A DNA stretch of 39,603 nucleotides, from positions 1 through 39,603 of the forward strand of contig CAIQIR010000146.1 in NCBI GenBank assembly GCA_903871875.1. The letters run 5' to 3'. This DNA comes from an uncultured Schlesneria sp. GTDB taxonomy: Bacteria > Planctomycetota > Planctomycetia > Planctomycetales > Planctomycetaceae. Positions 28,601 to 36,026 of the stretch are shown one piece after another. The notes below the pieces were generated by a model. It worked only from the letters and a program-made list of their open reading frames with translations, did not search any database and was not told the origin of the DNA. Position numbers and translations under genes: made by a program. Each line of letters opens with the position of its first letter. The first letter of the stretch is position 1.

Positions 28601-28762
28601 ACCGGTGCTCTGGTGGCCCGTCAACCGTTCGGTGGCTTCAAGCTCAGTGGGATTGGCAGCAAGGCGGGTGGTCCCGACTACTTGAAGCACTTCCTGATCC
28701 CGATCAACGTGACCGAGAATACACTGCGACGCGGTTTTGCTCCGCCAGCCGAACAGGAATGA
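25655..28762 (+). CDS. putA: Bifunctional proline dehydrogenase / P5C dehydrogenase (PutA)
   Basis: Two-step oxidation of L-proline to L-glutamate: FAD-dependent proline dehydrogenase, then NAD-dependent glutamate-gamma-semialdehyde dehydrogenase. After a Lys/Pro-rich tail (1-45), the PRODH barrel spans about 150-470, with RLVKGAYWDYE and a TYNxR-like GSHNLRSL. The ALDH domain covers about 530-1025 and carries VIAPWNFPLAI, FTGSRQVG, the general base Glu792 (IAEMGGKN) and the nucleophile Cys826 (GQKCSACSR). At 1035 aa it is a short PutA without the ribbon-helix-helix DNA-binding domain of enterobacterial PutA, so it should not autoregulate its transcription. Start ATG at 25655; no strong ribosome site. 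Confidence 0.96.
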   Translation: MLSTDATLAKKSTRKPAEDETPTPPVSKSPTKKKTVAAPAASWDDEQVEAETQRLGTDVWQHLSRRRPSMFERRWWDDRILGAAMADESLKVQMFRFVDVLPRLKTHRDVTRHLQEYFLEVKEHLPLAIEMVRFGVEHLSPDSVLSRALAYNARGNAARMARRFIAGSNVSEVLTGVTSLRKQGFAFTLDLLGEAVISESEAEAYQKSYLELIDGLAPVVNAWPENAQTDFDHEDAIPRVNVSVKLSALVSHFRPVDAVGTAAAVKERLRPLFRKAREQSAYVHVDMEQYAFKDLTIEIFKQTLMEDEFRDWPDVGIVVQAYLPEAESDLQGLLEWSRERGTPVWVRLVKGAYWDYETVISQSRNWPTPVFEEKWQSDDNYERLTKLLLENYTVLRPAFGSHNLRSLSYAIACAKQLNVPEGAFELQMLYGMAEEQARAFSEMGHRVRIYTPFGQLMPGMAYLVRRLLENTSNDSFLRHSYDEQVKIEDLLMSPAKLAKNAPPKKQPVLPEFINEAVADFSRKEVRAAMEAALEAVGDDLGGEYPIVIGGKAIHARAMMVSRNPSHKQQIIGRIASATPDDAILAIDTARRAFSAWSKTEVQYRAEYLELMAKDMRDRRYELAAWQVLECGKPWAEADADVCEAIDFCVYYAQQMRGLESPRHVDLPGEENSYFYRPRGVVVVIAPWNFPLAILTGMTAAALVTGNTVILKPSEQASVVATKFLEIIQTSGIPDGVVSFLPGVGEDVGPELVGSPNVDVIAFTGSRQVGLAINEQASASHMSQLGVKHVIAEMGGKNAIIVDSDADLDEAVVGVVQSAFGYAGQKCSACSRVIVLEDAYDEFLARLIEAAKSLKVGPAEDPSTDIGPVIDEEAATRILKFIEQGETEGRLVLGGVDPNLVAEGFYVGPHIFVDMLPDAKLAQQEIFGPVLVVFKVKDLTEALAIANGTDYALTGGCYSRSPANLKRVRQEFAVGNLYLNRPITGALVARQPFGGFKLSGIGSKAGGPDYLKHFLIPINVTENTLRRGFAPPAEQE

Positions 28763-28774
28763 ACGCGGTCTCGA

Positions 28775-29722
28775 TCAAGGCCGATCAGGACGGACCGATC
28801 GGGCGATTTGCATCGCCTGGACGAACTCGCTGAAGCGGGCAACCGGGTTCAGTCCGCCCAGTGCACGACGGCAGAATTGATCGATCAGAATTTCGAGTTC
28901 CGTTCGTTCGTCCGTCAACGATTCGTCGGCCGAATCCGCAGCGGTTTGCCAGGTGATGTGGGTCCGATCCGACAATACGGCGCGGCCCCGTTCACATTCC
29001 AGTTCAATTCGTAGCGACGGTTTGTCGGCCGGCTGTTGTCGCAATCTCGCGATGCGTTTGACGGCGGGTGACGAGGCCGCGGACGGGGGGAACTCGAATT
29101 CGATTTGGGAAACCGCCGACGAGGAATTGGTGGTCGGTGCCCAGATCGTGGGGGTCTGCCCCATAATATCGGTGCACCAGTCGATGAGTGTCGCGGTGTC
29201 TTCGATGGACGACGCCAGGTCGCAATCGACTTCAATTCGTCGGGCGCGGCCCAGTTTTGTGGCCATCAGTTCGCGGAGACGACACGACGCCGGGGTAAAT
29301 CGAAGTCCCAGTTCGGGCATCAACTGGTCGTTAGATTTGGAGGCCGGTCCCTTCAGGGCGGTGGGATCGGTGGGGACAGCGACGATCGATCGCCAGGCTT
29401 GTCGCAACACGGGGGCCGAAAGAAACGCGGGTTTGCCACACCGGGCAATCAGGTTCAACACGCCCGCTCCGCACCAGCCGGGATCGAGCACCAGCAATCC
29501 TTGCAGCGTGTGCCGCGTCAGAATTTGCCGCAGACTTCCGGCCGCCTCGGCTTCAAATTCGCCTGCCACCGACCGGGAACGAGCTTCGACCGGATCGTAG
29601 ACCAGACGGATGGTCAACCGGCTTTGCAACCGGACGAGTGGGTCGCGGTAGACCTGTTCCCAAGCTGGCCCCAGGCCAATCAGGCCCAGTCCAACGCGAC
29701 CACGACGCGACATCTCGACCAT
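28775..29722 (-). CDS. Gfo/Idh/MocA-like protein lacking the catalytic lysine
   Basis: 315-aa protein with an N-terminal Rossmann start VGLGLIGLGPAWEQVYRDPL (about 10-29) and a shortened C-terminal domain, similar to Gfo/Idh/MocA oxidoreductases. Where the family has E-K-P, this protein reads LSAPVL (Ser102-Ala103-Pro104), so the catalytic lysine is absent. A glycine-rich NAD loop is present but differs from canonical GxGxxG. It may be a non-catalytic or regulatory family member. Two starts are possible, 29722 and 29713, both ATG and neither with a strong ribosome site. It ends 12 bp from the putA stop on the opposite strand. No substrate prediction. Confidence 0.7.
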   Translation of the reverse strand: MVEMSRRGRVGLGLIGLGPAWEQVYRDPLVRLQSRLTIRLVYDPVEARSRSVAGEFEAEAAGSLRQILTRHTLQGLLVLDPGWCGAGVLNLIARCGKPAFLSAPVLRQAWRSIVAVPTDPTALKGPASKSNDQLMPELGLRFTPASCRLRELMATKLGRARRIEVDCDLASSIEDTATLIDWCTDIMGQTPTIWAPTTNSSSAVSQIEFEFPPSAASSPAVKRIARLRQQPADKPSLRIELECERGRAVLSDRTHITWQTAADSADESLTDERTELEILIDQFCRRALGGLNPVARFSEFVQAMQIARSVRPDRP

Positions 29723-29980
29723 CCGTATTGTTCGCCGTGTAAGAGGACTCGTGGCTAGGGAATGTGACCCATCTTAAGGCCCGCCAAGGAGGATTGACAG
29801 TTCGGCCGCTTGATTCTTCTCGCCGTGGCGACGGAGCCAAGGCTGAAAAGAGGCTGCGGCGACGATTAAGACGGTTTGTCGAATGTCGTGATCCGGGCCA
29901 ATAGTCCATCTCGACGAGGTTTGCAACACGGCGTAGAATCGCACAGAGCTTTTCACTCGACATGCGGGGTAACCGAAGGC

Positions 29981-30820
29981 ATGGATATCGATACCGATTT
30001 TTCAAGTGACCCCGAGTTCTGCAAGTTGCTCGCGCGACGGCCAGACGTGGACGTCGTTCAGGCCGCTCTGGAATTGGCCCGCGACGCCCAGCCCAAACTC
30101 GATTTCGAACACACCCTGTCGTGGATTCGTAAACGAGCCGATGAACTGCGCAGCCACATTATGCGCGTGCGCGGCGATCGCGAGATGCTGCGTGAACTGG
30201 TGAGTTGCCTGGCCGGAACACATGGCCTGCATGGCGATAAACAAGCCTTTCAACGAGCCGAATGCAGCTACATCAACCGTGTGATTGAAACGGGCGTCGG
30301 TATTCCGATCAGTCTTTCCGTCGTCTATGTCGCCGTGGCGCAGGCGGCGGGACTGGATTTGGTCGGCGTGGCTGCCCCGATGCATTTTCTGACGCGGTTC
30401 GACACCGTGCAGGGACCGCTGTTCGTGGACGCGTTCCACGCGGGTCAGGTTCTCAATTACGACGACTGTCTCGATTGGCTGGTCTCGCTAAGCGGACTGG
30501 AGATTGAAGAAATCGAACTGTCACTCGAACCAGCCACACCACGAGAAATCCTCGTGCGGATGCTGAATAACCTCAAGGCGCTGCACGTTACTCAAGAATC
30601 CTGGGAGCAAGCCTGGCTCGTCCAGCGGCGGCTACTGGCACTGCATTCCCGGGCCTTCGATCACCGTCGCGATCTGGCACTGATTGCCATCAAATCGAAC
30701 CGACCGGGTGTGGCGATCGATCTGCTCGAAACCTGCCTCAAAGACTGTTCTCCGAAAGATCGGCCGATGATCCAAAACCAGTTGTACGTGGCCGAGAATC
30801 AGTTGTCGAAATGGAATTGA
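29981..30820 (+). CDS. SirB1/transglutaminase-like core protein with TPR-like tail
   Basis: 279-aa soluble protein of the SirB1 N-terminal (transglut_core2) family. The core has the diagnostic VIETGVGIPISLSVVYVAVAQAAGLDLVGV (about residues 105-134), followed by PMHFLTRFDTVQGPLFVDAFHAG. The C-terminal 75 residues form helix pairs (TQESWEQAWLVQRRLLALH, DLALIAIKSNRPGVAIDLLE) that resemble TPR units. Most members are thought not to be active transglutaminases. The ATG at 29981 is chosen by family alignment, with AAGG just upstream; the frame is open 35 codons further. Biological role uncertain. Followed after about 110 bp by tmk. Confidence 0.85.
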   Translation: MDIDTDFSSDPEFCKLLARRPDVDVVQAALELARDAQPKLDFEHTLSWIRKRADELRSHIMRVRGDREMLRELVSCLAGTHGLHGDKQAFQRAECSYINRVIETGVGIPISLSVVYVAVAQAAGLDLVGVAAPMHFLTRFDTVQGPLFVDAFHAGQVLNYDDCLDWLVSLSGLEIEEIELSLEPATPREILVRMLNNLKALHVTQESWEQAWLVQRRLLALHSRAFDHRRDLALIAIKSNRPGVAIDLLETCLKDCSPKDRPMIQNQLYVAENQLSKWN

Positions 30821-30929
30821 TCGCGGCCGATTCTCAAGACAGTTGTTGATGAGCGGCCGACCGGTCACAATCGGGTCTGGTTCATAGACTCAACAATTCT
30901 GTTTCGCGATTTGCCAAGGATCAAAGACT

Positions 30930-31619
30930 TTGTGCGTTCTGATTGCCATTGAAGGAATCGACGGATCGGGCAAGGGGACGCAGGCGGCTCGTTTGCACGC
31001 TCACCTGCAAGCCCAGGGCCGACGTGCCGCATTGCTTAGCTTTCCGCGTTATCAACAGACTGTATTCGGCCGCAAGATCGGCGATTTCCTGAACGGGAAA
31101 TTTGGTGGCCTCGATGAGGTGCATCCGCTGCTGGTCTCGCTGTTATTCGCTGGCGATCGGTTCGAATCACGCGATCTGATCCAACAGACGATGGCCAGTC
31201 ACGACGTCGTCATCTGTGATCGGTACGTCGCTTCGAACATGGCCCATCAGGGTGCCAAGTCCGCAGGACCCGATCGACAAGAGTTGCTCGACTGGATTCA
31301 GCACCTTGAGTTTTCGATCTACAAACTTCCCGCGGCGCGGCTGACGTTGTTCCTGGACATCCCCGTGAAACAGGCTCAACAATTGATTGCCGCCAAGTCG
31401 CGACGGTCATACACCGACAAGGCGGCTGACTTGCAGGAGGCTGATGGCGAGTATTTACAGCGAGTGCGTGACGTCTACCTGCAGCTGGCCAAGGGGCCGG
31501 ACTGGAAGCGAATCGCATGTACCGCCAACGACCAGATCCGGTCGATCGACGACATTACTTCGGACATCATTGCGGCTGTGGAATCGGTCTGCGGCGGCGT
31601 CCAGAAATCGACGGTGTGA
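30930..31619 (+). CDS. tmk: Thymidylate kinase
   Basis: dTMP kinase, phosphorylating dTMP to dTDP for DNA synthesis. The P-loop GIDGSGKGT is at 9-17. FPRYQQTVFGRKIGDFL and LLFAGDRFE contribute to dTMP binding, the DRYVASNMAHQG motif (DRY plus the following stretch) is typical, and a basic LID-like KSRRSYTDKAADLQE follows. Length 229 aa is normal. The start is a TTG with AAGGA about 8-9 nt upstream; no ATG lies close enough to include the P-loop strand. Essential housekeeping gene, apparently in its own unit. Confidence 0.93.
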   Translation: MCVLIAIEGIDGSGKGTQAARLHAHLQAQGRRAALLSFPRYQQTVFGRKIGDFLNGKFGGLDEVHPLLVSLLFAGDRFESRDLIQQTMASHDVVICDRYVASNMAHQGAKSAGPDRQELLDWIQHLEFSIYKLPAARLTLFLDIPVKQAQQLIAAKSRRSYTDKAADLQEADGEYLQRVRDVYLQLAKGPDWKRIACTANDQIRSIDDITSDIIAAVESVCGGVQKSTV

Positions 31620-31727
31620 TCGAGCGTTCGCCGTGAATCGCCCGACATGAATTGTGTTCTTCGCCGGAGTTGTCTTATGCTGATCAACGCAATCAACCCC
31701 GTCCTTACCCCGTTCAGGAGTTTCGCG

Positions 31728-32984
31728 GTGAATCAAACCGAATGGCGATGTCGTTTCTGGTGCGTGGTGGCGTCGGTCCTGACGATCGCGGCGATGGCCG
31801 AACGAGCGTGGGCCGAAGAGGCTCCGAAGACCACCGCCTCGACGCAGACAGTGGCTCGTTGCGGACAGGGTTGGCTGGAAACGATCGACGGCTATCCCGT
31901 GCTGCATCTCAAGGGCACGCCCTACGAAATGGGTTACCAGCATGGTGCGCTGCTGCGAGACCATTGCCGTCAGAATTCGAAAACCATCCTGGTCGATAAC
32001 GCCGACGAGGTGAAGCTGATCGAAGTCGGTCCGCTGAAGGTCACGCCGCGCACGGCCATCAACATGATCATCGCCGCCCAGCAGCCCCACGTTGCGCCTC
32101 GCTACTTTGAGGAAATGGATGGACTGGCCGCCGGATCCGGTCAGCCTGTGGCCGATGTGCGAGCCGGCAATTTCATTCCGGAATTGTTCCACTGCAGCGG
32201 GTTCGCGCTGGCCAAATCGGCGACGAAAAACGGGAACATGCTGCACGGTCGCGTGCTCGATTATGCGATCGACTGGGGTCTGCAAGACCACGCCGTCGTG
32301 ATCGTTTACGAACCCGAAGGCCGGTTGCCCTGGGTCAACATCAGCTACGCCGGTTTCATCGGTTCGGTCACCGGGATGAACTCGCAGCACATCTCGATCG
32401 GCGAGATGGGCGGTCAAGGTCTAGGCCACTGGAACGGTCGTCCGATGACGCTACTGGTGCGTGAAGCACTGGAGACGGCGAAATCGCTCGACGATGCCAT
32501 CGCCACGTTTCGTGACGGCCCACGCACCTGTCAGTACTACTTCGTGGTCGCCGACGGCGAGACCAACGAGGCTGTTGGAATGGAGGCATCGTGGGATACG
32601 TTTACATTGATTCGGCCGGGCGAGTCCCATCCGATCCTGCCGACACCTGTCAAAGATTGCGTCCTGTTGTCGGCCGGCGATCGCTATAAAGAGCTGTCGA
32701 AACAGGCTGCCAGCGGCTTCGGCAAGTTCACCGTGGAATCGGCACTGCACTTGATGGATCGTCCCGTGGCGATGGATTCCAACTTGCACAACGTGCTGTT
32801 TGAACCCGCCACCAGCAAGTTCTGGGTGGCGAACGCCTCGTCCGACAAGAAGCCTGCCGCCGACCAGAAGTACTACTCGTTCCAGCTCTCGGAACTGCTC
32901 AAGCGTCAGCCGAATTTGGACAGTCCTGAGCTGCCCAAGCCACAACGAACGGCCCAGCGAGAATCCGTCAAAGGCGGCAACTGA
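31728..32984 (+). CDS. C45-type acyltransferase/peptidase (Ntn hydrolase), secreted
   Basis: Exported protein related to peptidase family C45 (isopenicillin-N acyltransferase-like), predicted amidase/acyltransferase. A signal peptide ends at ERAWAEE. GTPYEMGYQHGALL and the nucleophile context ELFHCSGFALAK (Cys156 in this numbering) mark the family; GRVLDYAIDWG, GMNSQHISIGEMGG and ADGETNEAVGMEAS add support. In C45 enzymes the nucleophilic Cys becomes N-terminal after self-cleavage. Three starts compete: 31647 ATG (no ribosome site), 31677 ATG (GGAG at 31666-31669), and the GTG at 31728, which has AGGAG at 31716-31720 and gives the cleanest signal peptide. I use the last, 418 aa. Substrate unknown. 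Confidence 0.85.
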   Translation: MNQTEWRCRFWCVVASVLTIAAMAERAWAEEAPKTTASTQTVARCGQGWLETIDGYPVLHLKGTPYEMGYQHGALLRDHCRQNSKTILVDNADEVKLIEVGPLKVTPRTAINMIIAAQQPHVAPRYFEEMDGLAAGSGQPVADVRAGNFIPELFHCSGFALAKSATKNGNMLHGRVLDYAIDWGLQDHAVVIVYEPEGRLPWVNISYAGFIGSVTGMNSQHISIGEMGGQGLGHWNGRPMTLLVREALETAKSLDDAIATFRDGPRTCQYYFVVADGETNEAVGMEASWDTFTLIRPGESHPILPTPVKDCVLLSAGDRYKELSKQAASGFGKFTVESALHLMDRPVAMDSNLHNVLFEPATSKFWVANASSDKKPAADQKYYSFQLSELLKRQPNLDSPELPKPQRTAQRESVKGGN

Positions 32985-33017
32985 TTTTCGATCGCCTCAA
33001 CGGGCATGGCCTCACAT

Positions 33018-33062
33018 ACAACGCCTCACGTCGCGCGTCAGGGCTGCGGCGTGAGGCGTTGT
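33018..33062 (+). terminator. 13-bp inverted repeat after the C45 gene
   Basis: ACAACGCCTCACG (33018-33030) and CGTGAGGCGTTGT (33050-33062) are exact inverse repeats with a 19-nt loop, 33 bp after the stop. No T-run, but the stem is strong. Confidence 0.55.
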
Positions 33063-33263
33063 CGCATCAATGGTTCGCCGCTTCCCGTTTGATCGTCTGG
33101 TTGGGGCAGGGCTATTTGGCGGCTTGTCACAGCGTGGCCCAGCGGACGAAAGTAATGTTGTCTCGCGCCAACCAGGATCGGTATTCGACCGACATCGCCG
33201 TTAAGATTTCCGTCACGACCGGCCGCGTCCTCCAGCGGGACGCGGCATTCGTCCGCGCGAGTT

Positions 33264-33881
33264 CTACTTGCCCTTCTTCGGGGCTTTCTTCTCGGTCTCT
33301 TTCGGAGCCGCGGCACCGGGATCTTGAGGGTCCGATCCGTCGTCGAACACCTTCGACACCAACGTGCCATCTTCGGTGAAGACGATCTGGTATCGCAGTT
33401 CCTTACCACCCTGAGGAACAACAATGTCCATCATGAAGTCGGATCGTTTGCCGGCCGTGGTTCGTTCGATCGCTTCGACCTTGGCACCTTTGGAGTCATC
33501 CTGCAAGGCCTTTTGCACGGCGGGCGGACATTCTTCCAGCTTCACTTCGGCGATGATCGGGGCCAGAAACTTTTCGAGCATCAGGCCGGTTTCGCTGAAG
33601 CCGACGATGTAATCATGGCCACCGACGGGCACGGTCGCCCGGTACAACGCCATGTTGTTCTCGGTCTTGCCTTTCCCCAGCAATTCGATCTTGGCGTTCT
33701 TCGTTTCGGTATTGAAGGCCTTTTGGACCGCAGCCGGAGCCGCCGAGAACTTGATGGTCCCAGGGGCGGGGACATCACTGTCTTTCACCTTGGTCTTATC
33801 GTCGGCGGCACGCAGCGCCACCACCGTCGTCACCACCAAACCCAACATCAGCATCGACGTTCCAAGTGAACGGAAACTCAT
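33264..33881 (-). CDS. Secreted protein with two PepSY-like repeats
   Basis: 205-aa exported protein. The signal peptide is about residues 1-24 (ending at VVALRA/AD). Two tandem units of about 70 aa have the same layout: FSAAPAAVQKAFNTETKNAKI...GHDYIVGFSETGLMLEK, and LEECPPAVQKALQDDSKGAKV...KELRYQIVFTEDGTLVSK. Each has a 'P-AVQKA' helix followed by strands, as in PepSY-like/putative beta-lactamase-inhibitor domains. A Lys/Pro/Glu-rich tail closes the protein. The ATG at 33881 is backed by AAAGGA 7 nt upstream; the frame is open 41 codons further but without support. Likely periplasmic; ligand unknown. Confidence 0.78.
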   Translation of the reverse strand: MSFRSLGTSMLMLGLVVTTVVALRAADDKTKVKDSDVPAPGTIKFSAAPAAVQKAFNTETKNAKIELLGKGKTENNMALYRATVPVGGHDYIVGFSETGLMLEKFLAPIIAEVKLEECPPAVQKALQDDSKGAKVEAIERTTAGKRSDFMMDIVVPQGGKELRYQIVFTEDGTLVSKVFDDGSDPQDPGAAAPKETEKKAPKKGK

Positions 33882-34103
33882 CGCAAATCCTTTCGTGATT
33901 TCCATGACCGGGTTCTGGATCGGGTCGCGCCCGCAGGCGGCCCATGGCATTCGCCCCCCGGCATCCGCCGATTGCAGCGGTTCGTGCAATCCCTTCCCGA
34001 CCAATTATGTATCCGAAGACGATCCTGGCTGCAAAGGGTTTTTCCCCGGCGCTCAGGGCCGAACGAAAAATGGCCAGATCGCTTGTTCCCAGCAGGCCCG
34101 TCG

Positions 34104-34139
34104 AAAAACCTCACCCGACTTTGTCGAGCAGGGTGAGGT
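34104..34139 (-). terminator. Rho-independent terminator for tpx
   Basis: On the minus strand the stem ACCTCACCC/GGGTGAGGT (34131-34139 pairing with 34108-34116) is followed by a run of five T (complement of A at 34104-34108). It lies about 115 bp after the tpx stop and before the PepSY-like gene. Confidence 0.65.
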
Positions 34140-34254
34140 CATTCGTTTCCGGCCGTTTCAAACCCCCTGCGTCGCGGTCGACGCCCGTTGTCCGGATCAC
34201 CTGTGGCCCTGCCAGACAGCGTCTTCCTCGCGGAGGTTCAGTCCCATTTCCTCG

Positions 34255-34767
34255 TTACTTCTTCGCCGCCGCCAGAGCCGCTTCGTAGTCGGGATGATTG
34301 GCGATTTCGCTGACGTATTCGACGTGCGTCAACTTACCGGCAGGGTTGATGACGAAAATGGCTCGAGCCAGGCAGCGATCGAGCGGTCCGCCGCTGATCA
34401 GTACGCCATAGTCATTGCCAAAATCATTGCAGCGATGCGAGCTCAGCGTTTTCACGGTTTCGACGCCTTCCGCGCCACACCAGCGCTTGGCACCAAACGG
34501 CAAATCCATCGAGACGACCAGCACTTCGGTGTTGGCCAGCTTCTTGGCTTCGTCGTTAAACCGCTTGGTTTCGGCGTGGCAGGTGGGGGTGTCGAGTGAC
34601 GGAATCGTGGCAATGATTCGCGTCTTGCCGGCGCTCGAGGCCAGTGTGATCTCGGCCAGCGAATTGTCCTGCAGTTGGAAATCGGGAGCATCGTCGCCGA
34701 CTCGCAGCGCGCGACCCTTCAGATCAACGGGATTCCCCTTCAGGGTTGTGGCACCAGGTCGTTTCAT
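34255..34767 (-). CDS. tpx: Thiol peroxidase
   Basis: Atypical 2-Cys peroxiredoxin reducing H2O2 and organic hydroperoxides with thioredoxin. The peroxidatic Cys lies in SLDTPTCHAETKRF (Cys63), the resolving Cys in RWCGAEGVE (Cys97); both residues and their spacing match bacterial Tpx. Length is 170 aa from the ATG at 34767, which has GAGGA 9 nt upstream; the frame begins slightly earlier with a TTG that overlaps this ribosome site and is unlikely to be used. Gene stands alone, with a terminator downstream. Highly confident. Confidence 0.95.
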   Translation of the reverse strand: MKRPGATTLKGNPVDLKGRALRVGDDAPDFQLQDNSLAEITLASSAGKTRIIATIPSLDTPTCHAETKRFNDEAKKLANTEVLVVSMDLPFGAKRWCGAEGVETVKTLSSHRCNDFGNDYGVLISGGPLDRCLARAIFVINPAGKLTHVEYVSEIANHPDYEAALAAAKK

Positions 34768-35102
34768 CGTATTTGTCCTCAATATCTGTGAGTAAATGTT
34801 TTCCCAACGCGCCTGAAGTATCTCAGCTCACCTCAGAGTTTCAAGCAACGTCCCTCGTTCCCTCAGAAATGATCGCCCAACCGGCAATCTCCGCGTCGAA
34901 TCACGTCGTTCGAGCCGGCGAGTGAGCAGGGATACCCCTATTTTGGCAGGCAACTTGTTTTCAATCCCAAAACCCTCATAATTGAACCCACCCCGACATC
35001 GTCTGTCGAGATCTTGGTGCGTCGTCACCTCGAAATTTCTCGTCCAGACGTCGCACCGCACTGGCGGTTTGCCTGTCGGTCTCCGTTTGGTCTCATCGAT
35101 TT
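34768..35102. other. Intergenic region before the tRNA
   Basis: 335 bp between the tpx start and tRNA-Arg. I see no credible gene. It should contain the tpx promoter (minus strand) and the tRNA promoter, but neither shows a convincing -35/-10 pair. Confidence 0.4.
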
Positions 35103-35176
35103 GTTCCCGTAGCTCAATTGGATAGAGCGTCGGCCTCCGAAGCCGAAGGTTGCAGGTTCGACTCCTGCCGGGGACA
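35103..35176 (+). tRNA. tRNA-Arg(CCG)
   Basis: A complete cloverleaf, 74 nt. The acceptor stem GTTCCCG/CGGGGAC (one G-U pair) has discriminator A. The D-arm contains GCTCAATTGGATAGAGC. The anticodon stem-loop TCGGC-CTCCGAA-GCCGA has CCG at 35137-35139, decoding CGG as arginine. The T-arm is GCAGG-TTCGACT-CCTGC. The 3' CCA is not encoded. tRNA genes are frequent integration sites, and the sequence to the right looks foreign. Confidence 0.96.
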
Positions 35177-35182
35177 CTTGAA

Positions 35183-35205
35183 AAGCCCTTGTTTCACAAG
35201 GGTTT
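35183..35205 (+). terminator. Hairpin directly after tRNA-Arg
   Basis: AAGCCCTTG-TTTCA-CAAGGGTTT forms a 9-bp stem (one G-U) with a 5-nt loop and a few T. It may terminate the tRNA or be the core of a recombination site. Confidence 0.45.
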
Positions 35206-35266
35206 ACGACAAGTCGAGAAAAACTCACTTATACGGAACGAATCACTTTTCACAGGATTTCACAAG
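35192..35266. repeat. Three TTTCACARG direct repeats next to tRNA-Arg
   Basis: TTTCACAAG at 35192-35200, TTTCACAGG at 35248-35256 and TTTCACAAG at 35258-35266. The last two lie exactly 10 bp apart. Closely spaced short direct repeats beside a tRNA 3' end are what arm-type sites of a tyrosine integrase look like, but no integrase gene is visible. Confidence 0.55.
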
Positions 35267-35287
35267 AACCCTCCCGAACCGAATGAA

Positions 35288-35318
35288 AACGCCCCGAAGT
35301 GCCACACTTCGGGGCGTT
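35288..35318 (+). terminator. Strong 14-bp hairpin terminator
   Basis: AACGCCCCGAAGTG-CCA-CACTTCGGGGCGTT is a perfect 14-bp stem with a 3-nt loop, followed by CGTGTTTCTG. On the minus strand a T-run (complement of AAAA before it) follows, so it may act in both directions. It separates the tRNA from the island genes. Confidence 0.7.
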
Positions 35319-35357
35319 CGTGTTTCTGAGTTTGATGCGGGCTAACCGCAGTTCATC

Positions 35358-35915
35358 TTGGCAAGCTCGGCTGACAGATCGGACAGAAGCTTCCAGTCTC
35401 CGACTTCCAATGCCTTCCTTGTCCCGACACAGCGGTTGGAGGGTGTCGATGCCCAAGCCATTTATCCGCAGGAATGTTTTTATCGAGCTTACAGGTACGC
35501 CACCGATCTTTGTCGTTTGGGAACGAAGGGGATCTGGCTTGTACATGGAGAGTGCGCGTTGTGCTTTGGTTGCCATGCGTGGGTCGAATTGCCCAATGGC
35601 TTGGTATTCGACGGAGTCTTTCAGCAGTTTTATCGGATCGAAGACTGGGAGAAATACATCCTTGCAAGGGCGTGGTACAAGTACACGCCACAGGCGACTC
35701 TTCGTATTTACGGCAACATGCCGAAGTTGGACAACGGCTTGCACAACTGGGGTGGTTGGCACATCAAGCTAAACCTGCCATTTGTATGGGTTGGGGACGA
35801 GCCGCTGGAGATTGATGATAATAAAGCAGAAGAACTCATTGTTCTCAATGGCCTTCGCGACGAAGCAAACAGGCAAGACGCCGAACTGAGATTGAGAAAA
35901 CGAAGGCCCAAATGA
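35358..35915 (+). CDS. Uncharacterised protein with possible Cys-His-Asp site
   Basis: I do not recognise a named family. The 185-aa frame has residues in the order and spacing of a small transglutaminase-like or papain-like fold: PQECFYRAYRYATD (Cys40), GCHAWVEL (His73) and LVFDGVFQQFY (Asp85), followed by aromatic-rich sequence (WYKYTPQATLRIYG, NWGGWHIKLNLPFVW). No signal peptide or membrane segment; the tail is charged. The start is unclear: the frame opens with TTG at 35358 without ribosome site, and the conserved part begins near residue 30, so a later TTG near 35430 is possible. It lies just right of the tRNA and its terminator. Confidence 0.6.
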   Translation: MASSADRSDRSFQSPTSNAFLVPTQRLEGVDAQAIYPQECFYRAYRYATDLCRLGTKGIWLVHGECALCFGCHAWVELPNGLVFDGVFQQFYRIEDWEKYILARAWYKYTPQATLRIYGNMPKLDNGLHNWGGWHIKLNLPFVWVGDEPLEIDDNKAEELIVLNGLRDEANRQDAELRLRKRRPK

Positions 35916-36026
35916 AATGAATCGAATCAACAACGATCCATTGACTGCCCAAGATGCGTCGTGACAGGAATGGCATCTGCCTGCTGCCATACCACGGCTT
36001 TTCTTTTGGGGTCAGGGGCATTGAAA

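Noticed and set aside
35250-35762. 170-codon minus-strand frame near the tRNA
   Set aside because: It overlaps the strong terminator and the better supported plus-strand gene, and shows no recognisable domain.
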